From Paenibacillus lupini (GTDB lineage: Bacteria > Bacillota > Bacilli > Paenibacillales > Paenibacillaceae): a stretch of 64,000 nt of DNA. Positions 36,194 to 44,128 of the stretch are shown one piece after another. The notes below the pieces were generated by a model. The model was not told the origin of the DNA, searched no databases, and saw only the letters and a program-made list of their open reading frames with translations. Made by a program: the position numbers and the translations under genes. Numbering within the stretch: position 1 is the stretch's first letter; each line of letters starts with the position of its first letter. The stretch lies in NCBI RefSeq assembly GCF_011761355.1, contig NZ_JAASRW010000004.1, forward strand, positions 609,866 to 673,865. Direction: 5' to 3'.

Positions 36194-36599
36194 TGTTTTG
36201 GACTTGCATAGGATGTAAGCAGTAAGGAATGAAAGTTGAAGAGAGATAATTACTGCCAAAGCTAGATATAGCCCATCATCACCATCTGTAGATAATATGG
36301 CTAGGTGGTTCGATTCTTATGTTCGTCTACTTTACAATAAAACGGAAGATAAGTCGATTTCAGAAATGAAGAAAAGGTTAGGAGCAGAACCAATCTGCTT
36401 CTAACCTTTTGCTAACCAATGAGGGGATTGCCAATCTAAAAGGTATCATCTCAAAAAATAAATGGGCTTTTTTTCCTATTTTCGACAAAAAAAGAACTAA
36501 AGTTACCACAACTTCCGACATATTCCAGTCTAATTGTTAGGTATAATAACATTATTGTTTTACCAATGATTTCATATTTATAGAGAGTAGGAATCGGAT
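36194..36599 (+). other. Intergenic stretch with a second terminator-like hairpin
   Basis: About 400 bp. At 36372-36410 AAAAGGTTAG-G-AGCAGA pairs with TCTGCT-T-CTAACCTTTT, a strong hairpin ending in T residues. A 35-codon open frame (36297-36404) runs into it without a ribosome binding site and may be the tail of a decayed gene. Nothing else is recognisable. Confidence 0.45.
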
Positions 36600-36728
36600 A
36601 TGATGAGAGAAGTAGAAATTCAGGTAACGAATGTAGAAGACACACGAACAGTATTAAACATTAGAGAAATACTTATACAATTGGATATTCCGCCGGAAAA
36701 ATGGCCTTCAGATCTCATCCAACCCTAA
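36600..36728 (+). CDS. Short protein of unknown function (42 residues)
   Basis: The frame opens with two consecutive ATG codons, 7 bp behind AGGA, and encodes M-M-R-E-V-E-I-Q followed by an amphipathic stretch with V-L-N-I-R-E-I-L-I-Q-L-D-I-P. It is small, acidic and ends 14 bp before the stop of the convergent Xre-type gene. I recognise no family. The organised start region makes expression plausible. Confidence 0.4.
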   Translation: MMREVEIQVTNVEDTRTVLNIREILIQLDIPPEKWPSDLIQP

Positions 36729-36742
36729 CAAATGATACCTGA

Positions 36743-37111
36743 CTAGTTCATCATACGTTCAGCTCGAACAAAGGCAATAAACCGTTTGGTTTCATCAGCC
36801 GTAAGCTTACGTCCATCCACGCTTAAATTATATTTCTCCAGCAGCTCTTCGTCAGATAACTCCAGATGATCGACAAAGTTTCGAATATCATCGCTTAGCG
36901 CCGCTTGTGAATTCATCGTTCTACCTACCAAATAATCTATGGATACTTGATACAGGTCAGCGAACTTTGCCAATGTCTCCGTATCAGGTTCTCTGCGGTT
37001 TTTCTCATAATGAGATAAAGCAGCCCTGGATATGCCGAGCTTCGCAGCGGTTTGCTCCTGTGTCCATTTTCTTTCTTCCCTCATGCCAGCAATTCGGTTC
37101 CCAATGTTCAT
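36743..37111 (-). CDS. Xre-family transcriptional regulator
   Basis: 122 residues. The N-terminal helix-turn-helix (about 5-60) is classic Xre: R-I-A-G-M-R-E-E-R-K-W-T-Q-E-Q-T-A-A-K-L-G-I-S-R-A-A-L-S-H-Y-E. The C-terminal half (about 68-122) is helical and charged and may mediate dimerisation or partner binding. It is divergent from the PilZ/tyrosine-kinase operon, whose promoter holds two GATAC-N5-GTATC palindromes, so it is the obvious candidate repressor. It may also act on its own promoter. AGGAGG precedes the ATG. Confidence 0.88.
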   Translation of the reverse strand: MNIGNRIAGMREERKWTQEQTAAKLGISRAALSHYEKNRREPDTETLAKFADLYQVSIDYLVGRTMNSQAALSDDIRNFVDHLELSDEELLEKYNLSVDGRKLTADETKRFIAFVRAERMMN

Positions 37112-37227
37112 TACATATCCTCCTAAATTTGACCGATTTCCGCTACACCTATATTAATACGGAAACGTTAGAAATGCATTTATTGCAACAAAACGTCGCA
37201 AAAATTTTACCGTATTTGTAATTTTCC

Positions 37228-37284
37228 TTGACATGATACAGTTCGTATCGTAAAGTGAGAAGAACAAGGGATACGAAACGTATC
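37228..37284 (+). promoter_or_regulatory. Promoter with two palindromic operators
   Basis: TTGACA (37228-37233), 17-bp spacer, TAAAGT (37251-37256). Operator 1, GATACAGTTCGTATC (37235-37249), fills the spacer. Operator 2, GATACGAAACGTATC (37270-37284), a perfect palindrome, lies just past the transcription start. Centres are 35 bp apart, a little over three helical turns. Binding at either site would block RNA polymerase. Confidence 0.75.
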
Positions 37285-37360
37285 ATAATGATTTCCAGTA
37301 TTCACGCTAATCGTTGCCGTTATTCCTCCCTATGAAAATTAGGCAAGGAGTTGCATCATC

Positions 37361-37786
37361 ATGGGTTCCGACCCTTATATTCCACGGACCAACATTCGTA
37401 TTCATTTGCATGAAGGAGTAACTGCTCAGGCAGGGCTGCTGGATGAGCAAGGCTTATTGCTCACCTCGTCAACATGCTCGGTTCTAATCATGAACATCAG
37501 CCGACATGGGCTTTGTTTTATGTCTGGCTTGCGTTTTCCTGTGAATAAAGGCTATATGCTGGATTTTCAGATGAACCTGGCCGGCGTTGCCATGAATCTT
37601 CGAGGTCATGTGGTTTGGCGGAATAACCGGGATAACCAATATGAATATGGCATTGTCTTTCATCCGCCTAACAGGCTTCGAGCTGTACTGGTCCGTATGT
37701 TAAATCAAGAACTTCTACGTCAAAGCCCGCAGCAGTACAAAATCCACGCTTTATATCGCGCTCTAAATCATAAGGCTTACCAATAA
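37361..37786 (+). CDS. PilZ domain protein (predicted c-di-GMP receptor)
   Basis: 141 residues. The c-di-GMP binding signature is present: R-T-N-I-R (RxxxR, residues 9-13) and N-I-S-R-H-G (N/DxSxxG, about 46-51), followed by beta-strands ending in V-V-W-R-N and Y-E-Y-G-I-V-F. It lacks a membrane segment, so it should act in the cytoplasm. It is the first gene of a unit with a tyrosine kinase, a ManC-like enzyme and an LCP protein, which suggests that c-di-GMP tunes polysaccharide production. AAGGAG lies about 9 bp before the ATG. Confidence 0.8.
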   Translation: MGSDPYIPRTNIRIHLHEGVTAQAGLLDEQGLLLTSSTCSVLIMNISRHGLCFMSGLRFPVNKGYMLDFQMNLAGVAMNLRGHVVWRNNRDNQYEYGIVFHPPNRLRAVLVRMLNQELLRQSPQQYKIHALYRALNHKAYQ

Positions 37787-37807
37787 TAGCTGGCAGGTGG
37801 TTAACTT

Positions 37808-38506
37808 ATGCAACAATCCGCAATGGAAAAAAGCAATCTGATCACGACGCTTAATCCGGAGTCTCCCATTTCCGAAGCTTACCGTTCACTACGAACGAAC
37901 ATTTTATTTTCATCAATTGATGCGCCTGTAAAAACCTTAATGGTAACTTCCTGCCAATCTGGCGACGGAAAGACGACCACGATAGCCAATCTGGCGGTTG
38001 CTTTCTCACAGGAAGGTAAGCGGGTGCTCTTAATTGATGCAGATTTGCGCAGACCAACGCTTCATACGATATTTGTACAATCCAATCAAAGCGGTCTAAC
38101 GAATATTCTTGCTAATCAAATGGAATGGCAGGATGCTGTTCGTTCTACTTCAATAGATAACTTGTATTTCATTGGTTCAGGTCCTACTCCTCCTAATCCA
38201 TCCGAAATGCTTGGCTCCAAAAAAATGAATCTGCTCATAGAGGAACTGTCTGCTCATTACGATATGATCCTGTTTGATGCGCCGCCTTCACTTATTGTGA
38301 CTGATGGTTTAGTTCTTGCTTCCAAATGTGATGGAGTGGTTGCGGTCATTAGCGTAGGGATGACAAAGCGCCAACAAGCGAAAAAAATGTACGCCAGTCT
38401 GGAACATGTAAAGGCTAGGCTGCTTGGAGTTGTGCTTAACAACAAAAAGAAGAAAAGTAAAGACCAGCTGTACTACGCCTATTACGGTACCAATGGGAGG
38501 CAGTAA
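37808..38506 (+). CDS. CpsD/EpsB-type tyrosine kinase
   Basis: 232 residues, soluble BY-kinase. S-E-A-Y-R-S-L-R-T-N-I opens the domain; Walker A is S-G-D-G-K-T-T-T (about 55-62), Walker A' V-L-L-I-D-A-D-L-R-R-P, Walker B M-I-L-F-D-A-P-P. The tail has a tyrosine cluster (L-Y-Y-A-Y-Y-G), the autophosphorylation region. Such kinases control capsule or exopolysaccharide chain length together with a transmembrane Wzz-like activator. No activator gene lies beside it; a PilZ gene takes that place 21 bp upstream. Its stop overlaps the next ATG (TAATG). Confidence 0.9.
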   Translation: MQQSAMEKSNLITTLNPESPISEAYRSLRTNILFSSIDAPVKTLMVTSCQSGDGKTTTIANLAVAFSQEGKRVLLIDADLRRPTLHTIFVQSNQSGLTNILANQMEWQDAVRSTSIDNLYFIGSGPTPPNPSEMLGSKKMNLLIEELSAHYDMILFDAPPSLIVTDGLVLASKCDGVVAVISVGMTKRQQAKKMYASLEHVKARLLGVVLNNKKKKSKDQLYYAYYGTNGRQ

Positions 38507-39726
38507 TGGGAGAGCAGCAGGTGAGACTTGTATTGCTCGCCGGCGGCCAGGGCAAGCGGATGTGGCCGCTTTCTCATGCCAAGCGAGCGAAACAGCTTCT
38601 TCCCTTAATAACTGGTGAGGAAGGAGCGAGGCAATCTTTGTTGCAGCGACTTTGGAGCCAGTTAGGCAAAATCGGTTTGCAACAAGATACGTTTATTGCG
38701 ATTAGCCGTCATCAGGTGGAGACTGTTCGCAATCAGATGGAAGGCAGCTCGAATGTCATCCGTGAGCCTGAGGCTAAAGGGATGTATCCTGCCGTCGCGC
38801 TTGCTGCTGTCTATTTATATTCCGTTGCATCCATCCCGCTTTATGAGACGGTGGCAGTGCTGCCATCTGATTTGTACCTCGAAGACGAGGAATGGCTTGA
38901 AGCATTAAAGGAGCTGCCGGAGCAGTTTCGTAAGCATGAGCTATCTCTAGTGCAGACAAGCGATGGAAGTGGGATAGTGGCATTTCAGCTTGGGACCGTT
39001 ATTTCTTGCTTGCAGCAAGAAGGGCTGCCGCTCCAATATGAGCAGCTTTATCGGCATTATGAAGAGCTGCACAGCAGCCTAGCTCAGGTCGTTGAGCAAC
39101 TGGTTGAAGGCTGCCCTACCTTTAAGATGCCGGAACTGCCTTTTTATCACATCAACAGCTGGGATGCGCTTCACACCGCATTGCCGGATAACGATCCTAT
39201 TTATAATGATTCGGCAGTTCCCATCGTTTTGAAGGGGCTGAACGACATTACAATTGCCATGTCTTCTGCAGGTATTCTCGTAGCAGCCAAAGGAGCAGTC
39301 CAGTCCGAGATGGAGCTTCAAGGATTTCGATCGGAAGAGCCGCTGTTTTTGTCTGGTTATGAAGAAGGAAGCTGGGGTTATGCGACGGTCATCCATACCA
39401 CTACAACAACTCTTGAAGGTCACCAATCCGTCACTAGACAGCTTACTGTAATGGCGGGTAAAGAGCTGGCTTATGAGCTTTATTTGAAACGGAAAAAAAT
39501 TTGGACCGTGCTGGCTGGTGAGGGAGAAGCTGTCCTCAATGAGGAACGGAGAGCCATCCGGGCAGGCGATGTGATCGAGATTGCACCAAGAGTGAAGCAT
39601 ACGATTCGGGCTGTTTCACATCTATCGATAATCGAGGTTCAGATCGGTTCAGAGCTAATGGAAGATGACCGTATAATCCTGGCAGACAATTGGGAAGACC
39701 TGCTTCTAGACTATGCTGCCATTTAG
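38506..39726 (+). CDS. Mannose-1-phosphate guanylyltransferase-like protein with cupin tail
   Basis: 406 residues. The nucleotidyltransferase domain begins L-L-A-G-G-Q-G-K-R-M-W-P-L-S, the pyrophosphorylase signature, and has V-L-P-S-D-L-Y-L at about 122-129. The last 110 residues look like the cupin of type II mannose-6-phosphate isomerases (V-L-A-G-E-G-E-A, I-A-P-R-V-K-H-T-I). ManC-like enzymes make GDP-mannose for polysaccharides. The central part is diverged from typical ManC, for example in the region expected to hold the F-V-E-K-P block, so activity or nucleotide preference is uncertain. Translationally coupled to the kinase. Confidence 0.75.
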   Translation: MGEQQVRLVLLAGGQGKRMWPLSHAKRAKQLLPLITGEEGARQSLLQRLWSQLGKIGLQQDTFIAISRHQVETVRNQMEGSSNVIREPEAKGMYPAVALAAVYLYSVASIPLYETVAVLPSDLYLEDEEWLEALKELPEQFRKHELSLVQTSDGSGIVAFQLGTVISCLQQEGLPLQYEQLYRHYEELHSSLAQVVEQLVEGCPTFKMPELPFYHINSWDALHTALPDNDPIYNDSAVPIVLKGLNDITIAMSSAGILVAAKGAVQSEMELQGFRSEEPLFLSGYEEGSWGYATVIHTTTTTLEGHQSVTRQLTVMAGKELAYELYLKRKKIWTVLAGEGEAVLNEERRAIRAGDVIEIAPRVKHTIRAVSHLSIIEVQIGSELMEDDRIILADNWEDLLLDYAAI

Positions 39727-39764
39727 AGAATAGGTCTCCGTAGGAAAGAAGGGGGCAGTTGAGT

Positions 39765-40733
39765 GTGAAACGGGTCTGGAAAAGAGCACTTATCGGCGTT
39801 GGAGCAGGAGTCGTTATCATTGGATTGGGGATAGCCGGTTATGCTTGGCATCTATACGGCTCAGTGAAAGATACGGCCGCGAAAATATATGAGCCAATTG
39901 AGCAAACTGTCTATGTGAGCAAAGATCCGGAAGTGCCGGCAAAGCCACAGGAAGTTGCAGAGGCTTTAATAGAAAAGCGCCATCCTTTCTCGGTTGTTGT
40001 TATGGGCGTAGATGAGCGGGAAAATGATAAGGGCCGCTCTGATACATTAATTGTACTAGCCGTTAATCCAGCCAAGAAATCCATTCTAATGTTTAACATT
40101 CCGCGCGATACGAGGACAGAGATTATCGGACATGGGACAACCGATAAAATTAACCATGCTTACGCATTTGGCGGAGTAACGATGGCGAAAAATACGGTCG
40201 AGCATTTTCTCGATTATCCGATCGATTACTATGTCCGAATTAATATGGAAGGCTTCGAGCATTTAATAGATATTTTAGGCGGAGTTGAAGTGAATAACCC
40301 GTTCTCGTTTTATTATGGTGAACATCAATTTAATGAAGGCCCTCTTAAGCTTAATGGTAATCTGGCACTCTTGTATTCCAGAATGCGTTATGAAGATCCG
40401 AGAGGTGATCTCGGCCGTAATGCCAGACAGCGCGATATATTAATGGAAGTGATGAAGAGCTCGCTCAAGTTTAACAACATTACGCAAATTCAGAAAATAT
40501 TAAAAGAGCTTGGCACCAGTGTGAAGACGAACATAACGTTCGACGAGATGAAAACCTTTATGACCGATTATCGGGAAGATGTCGGTAATATCAATATGGT
40601 TGAGATAAGTGGTTCTGGAAGCACGATTAACTCAGTATGGTACTTAATTGTGAACAAAGAAGAACGGGAACGTATTCATGAGCTCATGAAAGAGCAAATG
40701 GAAGATAGTGTGACTACTGTGGCGGCGCCTTAA
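39765..40733 (+). CDS. LytR-CpsA-Psr (LCP) family protein
   Basis: 322 residues from a GTG 8 bp behind AAGGGGG (a TTG six bases earlier is close to the site). One membrane helix (about 8-28) anchors an extracellular LCP domain: G-V-D-E-R-E-N-D-K-G-R-S-D-T-L, I-P-R-D-T-R and K-I-N-H-A-Y-A-F-G-G, holding the Asp/Arg residues that bind the polyprenyl-pyrophosphate substrate. LCP enzymes attach teichoic acids or capsular polysaccharide to peptidoglycan. As last gene of the PilZ-kinase-ManC unit it could anchor the polymer made there. Confidence 0.88.
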   Translation: MKRVWKRALIGVGAGVVIIGLGIAGYAWHLYGSVKDTAAKIYEPIEQTVYVSKDPEVPAKPQEVAEALIEKRHPFSVVVMGVDERENDKGRSDTLIVLAVNPAKKSILMFNIPRDTRTEIIGHGTTDKINHAYAFGGVTMAKNTVEHFLDYPIDYYVRINMEGFEHLIDILGGVEVNNPFSFYYGEHQFNEGPLKLNGNLALLYSRMRYEDPRGDLGRNARQRDILMEVMKSSLKFNNITQIQKILKELGTSVKTNITFDEMKTFMTDYREDVGNINMVEISGSGSTINSVWYLIVNKEERERIHELMKEQMEDSVTTVAAP

Positions 40734-40803
40734 AGGGCGCTGTTTTTATCGCATATTATGTAAACGCTTACAGCAAGAAAAGACGACAAAACGTATACAA
40801 GTA

Positions 40804-40832
40804 TTGACAACTTTCGCTAAATCCAATAAAGT
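40804..40832 (+). promoter_or_regulatory. Candidate promoter of the short cysteine-rich gene
   Basis: TTGACA (40804-40809), 17-bp spacer, TAAAGT (40827-40832), giving a leader of about 65 nt. The -10 sequence is the same as in the PilZ operon promoter. Confidence 0.5.
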
Positions 40833-40901
40833 TAAGATACGAATTGTAACAAGTTATGTCAATTGATACAAAAAGTATAATTACATGAAAGTAGGGAATT
40901 A

Positions 40902-41045
40902 ATGATGGTACAACTGGAAGAACATTTCTATTGTGTGGGCTGTGGTAAAATGGTGCGGATGTATGAAGCAAAGTCGTTGTTTCGGACAGGCTTTTTCCGT
41001 GTCGTTCTACCGCTAGGCTGCTGCTCAGGCTGCTCGCAAGTCTAA
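40902..41045 (+). CDS. Short protein with two zinc-knuckle-like cysteine pairs (47 residues)
   Basis: Found by direct reading. The frame opens with two ATG codons behind AGTAGGGAA. The protein begins M-M-V-Q-L-E-E-H-F-Y-C-V-G-C-G-K and ends G-C-C-S-G-C-S-Q-V, so it has C-x2-C near each end with about 30 residues between, a pattern that could bind one zinc ion. It lies alone between the LCP gene and an ABC exporter and has a candidate promoter. No named family comes to mind. Confidence 0.6.
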   Translation: MMVQLEEHFYCVGCGKMVRMYEAKSLFRTGFFRVVLPLGCCSGCSQV

Positions 41046-41151
41046 ATAATGACTCACGCAACTTTCCCTCACACTTTTAATTCGCTATAATAGACGAACA
41101 ATACATATAACTAGATTTTGGAAATAGTCGATGCATTAGAGGGAGGATACT

Positions 41152-42072
41152 ATGGAGCAACCGATTGTACAGTTGCAGCAGGTCACGAAGAAGATCGGGA
41201 AAAAGACAATCATCAACAACCTGTCGCTTGATTTGCCGCTGGGTGAAGTATTTGGTTTCCTCGGACCAAACGGAGCAGGCAAGACGACTACCATCCGTAT
41301 GATGGTAGGGCTTATGGCGATGACTTCAGGTGAAATAAAAATTGGCGGATACAGTATTCGAAGTCAGTACCAGCAGGCGATCCGCCATGTTGGAGCAATT
41401 GTAGAGAACCCGGAAATGTACAAGTATTTGACCGGTTATCAGAATCTTGTTCATTTCGCCAGAATGATCGACGGCGTTACACCTCAGCGAATTCAGGAGG
41501 TTATTGACCTCGTTGGTCTGGAGTCCCGAATTCATGATAAGGTAAAAACGTATTCGTTAGGGATGCGTCAACGGCTTGGTGTTGCACAAGCAATTCTGCA
41601 TCGGCCAAAGCTGCTCATTCTAGATGAGCCTACGAACGGTCTAGATCCAGCAGGCATTCGTGAGCTGCGCGACTACCTTCGCCAGTTATCGAAGGATGAA
41701 GGCATCGCCGTATTCGTCTCCAGCCATCTGCTCTCGGAGATGGAGCTCATGTGTGATCGTGTAGCCATTATTCAGAATGGCAAGCTGATCGACGTACGTA
41801 CGATTCAACAAGGCGGCATCAACGCTCAGAGTGATGTGAATATTCTGTTTGAAGTAGACAAGCCGGCCGAAGCGCTTGCTGTTGCGGCTGAACTTGGTAA
41901 AGATGCGCTCAGGGAAGGCGATAGCATTGTGTTGGAAGCGAACCGTGACTTCGTGGCATCCTTTAATGCAAGACTTGTTGCGGAAGGAATCAAAGTATAC
42001 GGAATACGCGTCCAAACCAAATCGCTTGAGGATCAATTCCTGGAAGTAACAGGAGGTGAACGCATTGTTTAA
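41152..42072 (+). CDS. ABC exporter ATPase, BcrA/EcsA-like
   Basis: 306 residues. Walker A G-P-N-G-A-G-K-T-T-T (about 39-48), signature S-L-G-M-R-Q-R-L (about 132-139), Walker B L-L-I-L-D-E-P-T-N-G-L-D-P. The last 85 residues form the accessory region of drug/lantibiotic-type ATPases. It energises the permease encoded by the overlapping next gene. GAGGGAGGATACT precedes the ATG. Substrate unknown; no two-component system or peptide gene adjoins, so immunity or drug export is only one possibility. Confidence 0.9.
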   Translation: MEQPIVQLQQVTKKIGKKTIINNLSLDLPLGEVFGFLGPNGAGKTTTIRMMVGLMAMTSGEIKIGGYSIRSQYQQAIRHVGAIVENPEMYKYLTGYQNLVHFARMIDGVTPQRIQEVIDLVGLESRIHDKVKTYSLGMRQRLGVAQAILHRPKLLILDEPTNGLDPAGIRELRDYLRQLSKDEGIAVFVSSHLLSEMELMCDRVAIIQNGKLIDVRTIQQGGINAQSDVNILFEVDKPAEALAVAAELGKDALREGDSIVLEANRDFVASFNARLVAEGIKVYGIRVQTKSLEDQFLEVTGGERIV

Positions 42073-42859
42073 ATTTATGAAGCTGGTTGCAAATGAGAAT
42101 ATGAAGATTTACCGCCGTCCTCGTACCTATGTGATGCTGGGCCTTATGCTTGCGTTGATAGCGGCAATTTCGATTATTACTTATTTTGTAGACGATACGC
42201 ATAACACTTTAGCCTGGAACATGATTTTTACTGAGTCGATGATTTCCTATATGCTCATTACGGTTTTCACAATCATTATTGCTTCCGGGAGTGTAGCCGA
42301 TGAGTTCACAAGCGGTACGATTAAACTGCTGCTGATTCGTCCATGGTCAAGATCAAAGGTGCTGTTATCCAAATATATAGCTGTGCTGCTGTATGCGCTT
42401 GGAATGGCTGTCGTTATGCTGTTGTTTAGTTTTATCCTGAATACCGTCTTATTCGGCTATCAAGATGTGACAGCATCGGAGGTCGTTTCTCCGCTCGTAT
42501 CGGGGTCAGTTGCGGCTTATTTACTGAAATACAGCTTATTGAAATATGTATCCCTTGTGGTGACGACTACTCTTGCGTTTATGCTTGCTACGGTGTCCCG
42601 TAGTGGAGCTTTAGCCATTGGGCTGTCCTTGTTCCTCATTCTTGGGGTCAACTCCTTTGCTCCATTATTAGCAACGCTCAAATACAAGTGGGCTGATTAT
42701 TTATTGTTCATCCACCTTGATCTTACACAGTATTTGGACGATGCTCCAATGCGAGATGGCATGACGTTAGGCTTCGCTTTCTTTGTATTAGCGATCTATT
42801 ATGTGATTTTTGTAGGACTCGCTTGGTATGTTTTCAAGAAGAGAGATGTTGCGGCGTAA
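42065..42859 (+). CDS. ABC-2 type permease
   Basis: 264 residues with six membrane helices, ABC-2 type (I-A-S-G-S-V-A-D-E-F-T-S-G-T-I-K-L-L-L-I-R-P is the characteristic segment before helix 3). The TTG at 42065 is preferred because AGGAGGTG lies 6 bp upstream; a GTG at 42056 sits inside that site. It overlaps the ATPase gene by 8 bp. Together they form one exporter. A strong terminator follows. Confidence 0.88.
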   Translation: MFKFMKLVANENMKIYRRPRTYVMLGLMLALIAAISIITYFVDDTHNTLAWNMIFTESMISYMLITVFTIIIASGSVADEFTSGTIKLLLIRPWSRSKVLLSKYIAVLLYALGMAVVMLLFSFILNTVLFGYQDVTASEVVSPLVSGSVAAYLLKYSLLKYVSLVVTTTLAFMLATVSRSGALAIGLSLFLILGVNSFAPLLATLKYKWADYLLFIHLDLTQYLDDAPMRDGMTLGFAFFVLAIYYVIFVGLAWYVFKKRDVAA

Positions 42860-42865
42860 TCACCA

Positions 42866-42916
42866 AAAAACTCCGATCAGGACCCTGCTAATAGGAACCT
42901 GATCGGAGTTTTTTTA
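42866..42916. terminator. Bidirectional terminator
   Basis: AAAAAACTCCGATCAGG and CCTGATCGGAGTTTTTT form a long perfect stem between convergent genes. Confidence 0.92.
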
Positions 42917-42921
42917 TATTG

Positions 42922-43371
42922 TTAAACGGCTTGACGTGCTTTTTCTTTCTCACGAGTTTGGTCCTTCGTATTACTGGTAGAGCTGCTTCCGCTGCCCGTT
43001 TCCGACAATGGACGTGTCCGTATCTCATTTGCCATCTCCATATGACAGGTTCCATTTAGCATACCGCCGTCTTGAACAATGATGGCTTGAGCCGAAATAC
43101 TGCCGGTCAACTGGCCTGTAGCTGTAATGGTCAGTCTGCCTTTTGCCGTTACCTCGCCGTATACTTTCCCGGCAATCGTAATATCTCTTGCGGTGATCGT
43201 AGACCGGGCCATTCCGTTTTCTCCGATGATGACATCACCAGCACATTCAATATCTCCGCTATGCTCTCCTTCGATACGGAGATTTGCTTCGCAGTTCAAT
43301 TTGCCCTCTATATGCGTACCAAGTCCGATTAACGTATCGGTTGCTGATGCGCGCTTATAGTCTTTGAACAT
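42922..43371 (-). CDS. Bactofilin
   Basis: 149 residues. The central domain (about 14-110) is a right-handed beta-helix with the bactofilin pattern: T-L-I-G-x-G-T-H-I-E-G-K-L, I-E-G-E-H-S-G-D-I-E, V-Y-G-E-V-T-A-K-G-R-L-T-I. Bactofilins polymerise without nucleotide into filaments that organise envelope synthesis, stalks or motility. The C-terminal 35 residues are Ser/Thr/Lys-rich and disordered. It is divergent from rfbC, which may share its promoter region. AGGAGG lies before the ATG. Confidence 0.9.
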   Translation of the reverse strand: MFKDYKRASATDTLIGLGTHIEGKLNCEANLRIEGEHSGDIECAGDVIIGENGMARSTITARDITIAGKVYGEVTAKGRLTITATGQLTGSISAQAIIVQDGGMLNGTCHMEMANEIRTRPLSETGSGSSSTSNTKDQTREKEKARQAV

Positions 43372-43561
43372 AGTTGTTGTAATCCTCCTTGCCTTCCGGC
43401 CGGTATTGGAACGTTCTATTGACTTTTATTCTCGCAAAGCTCGAAACATGCCAGAATTATATGACTCCGAGGGGAGAAAAATGGCGTATGCCTAAGAGTC
43501 AGTACGAGCATGTCGAATATATATAATATAGTGGAGTTTTGATATTACAGGATGGTGAAGC

Positions 43562-44119
43562 ATGAAGGTGATGGAAACGAGGCTGCCAGGTGTCAAATTG
43601 CTGGAGCCTCCTGTATATGGCGATCACAGAGGTTTCTTCTCGGAGAGCTATAATGAGACAACGGCGCGGAACCAGGGGATCCTCCATACTTTTGTACAGG
43701 ATAATCACTCTCTGTCGGTTGAAGCGGGAGTGCTGAGGGGTATGCATTATCAGCTTCTTCCCAAAGCACAAACGAAGCTGGTAAGGGTAACAGCAGGTGC
43801 CATTTATGATGTTGTTGTTGATATGCGCCAAGGTTCACCAGCTTATGGACAGTGGCAGGGATTTATTCTAAGTGCGGCTAATAAGAGGCAGCTGCTTGTA
43901 CCGCAAGGTTTTGCCCACGGCTTCTGCACCTTGGTGCCGAACTGTGAAGTACAGTATAAGGTCGATGCATTGTATTCGGCAGAGCATGATCGGGGTATCG
44001 CTTGGGACGATCCAGCGCTTGGCATTGATTGGCCGGTAACGAAGCCGATATTGTCGGATAAAGACGCAAAGCATCCTAAGCTTGCCCAAGCGGAAAATAA
44101 TTTTGTATATGAGGGGTGA
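43562..44119 (+). CDS. rfbC: dTDP-4-dehydrorhamnose 3,5-epimerase
   Basis: 185 residues, cupin-like jelly roll. The RmlC signature is visible: G-V-L-R-G-M-H-Y-Q (catalytic His), K-L-V-R-V, G-A-I-Y-D-V-V-V-D-M-R, P-Q-G-F-A-H-G-F. It epimerises dTDP-4-keto-6-deoxyglucose on the way to dTDP-L-rhamnose. First gene of an rfbC-rfbB-rfbD operon. Confidence 0.95.
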   Translation: MKVMETRLPGVKLLEPPVYGDHRGFFSESYNETTARNQGILHTFVQDNHSLSVEAGVLRGMHYQLLPKAQTKLVRVTAGAIYDVVVDMRQGSPAYGQWQGFILSAANKRQLLVPQGFAHGFCTLVPNCEVQYKVDALYSAEHDRGIAWDDPALGIDWPVTKPILSDKDAKHPKLAQAENNFVYEG

Positions 44120-44128
44120 GCATGCAAA

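Noticed and set aside
36297..36404. 35-codon open frame ending in a terminator-like hairpin
   Set aside because: No ribosome binding site and no recognisable motif. Noted as a possible gene remnant within the intergenic entry only.
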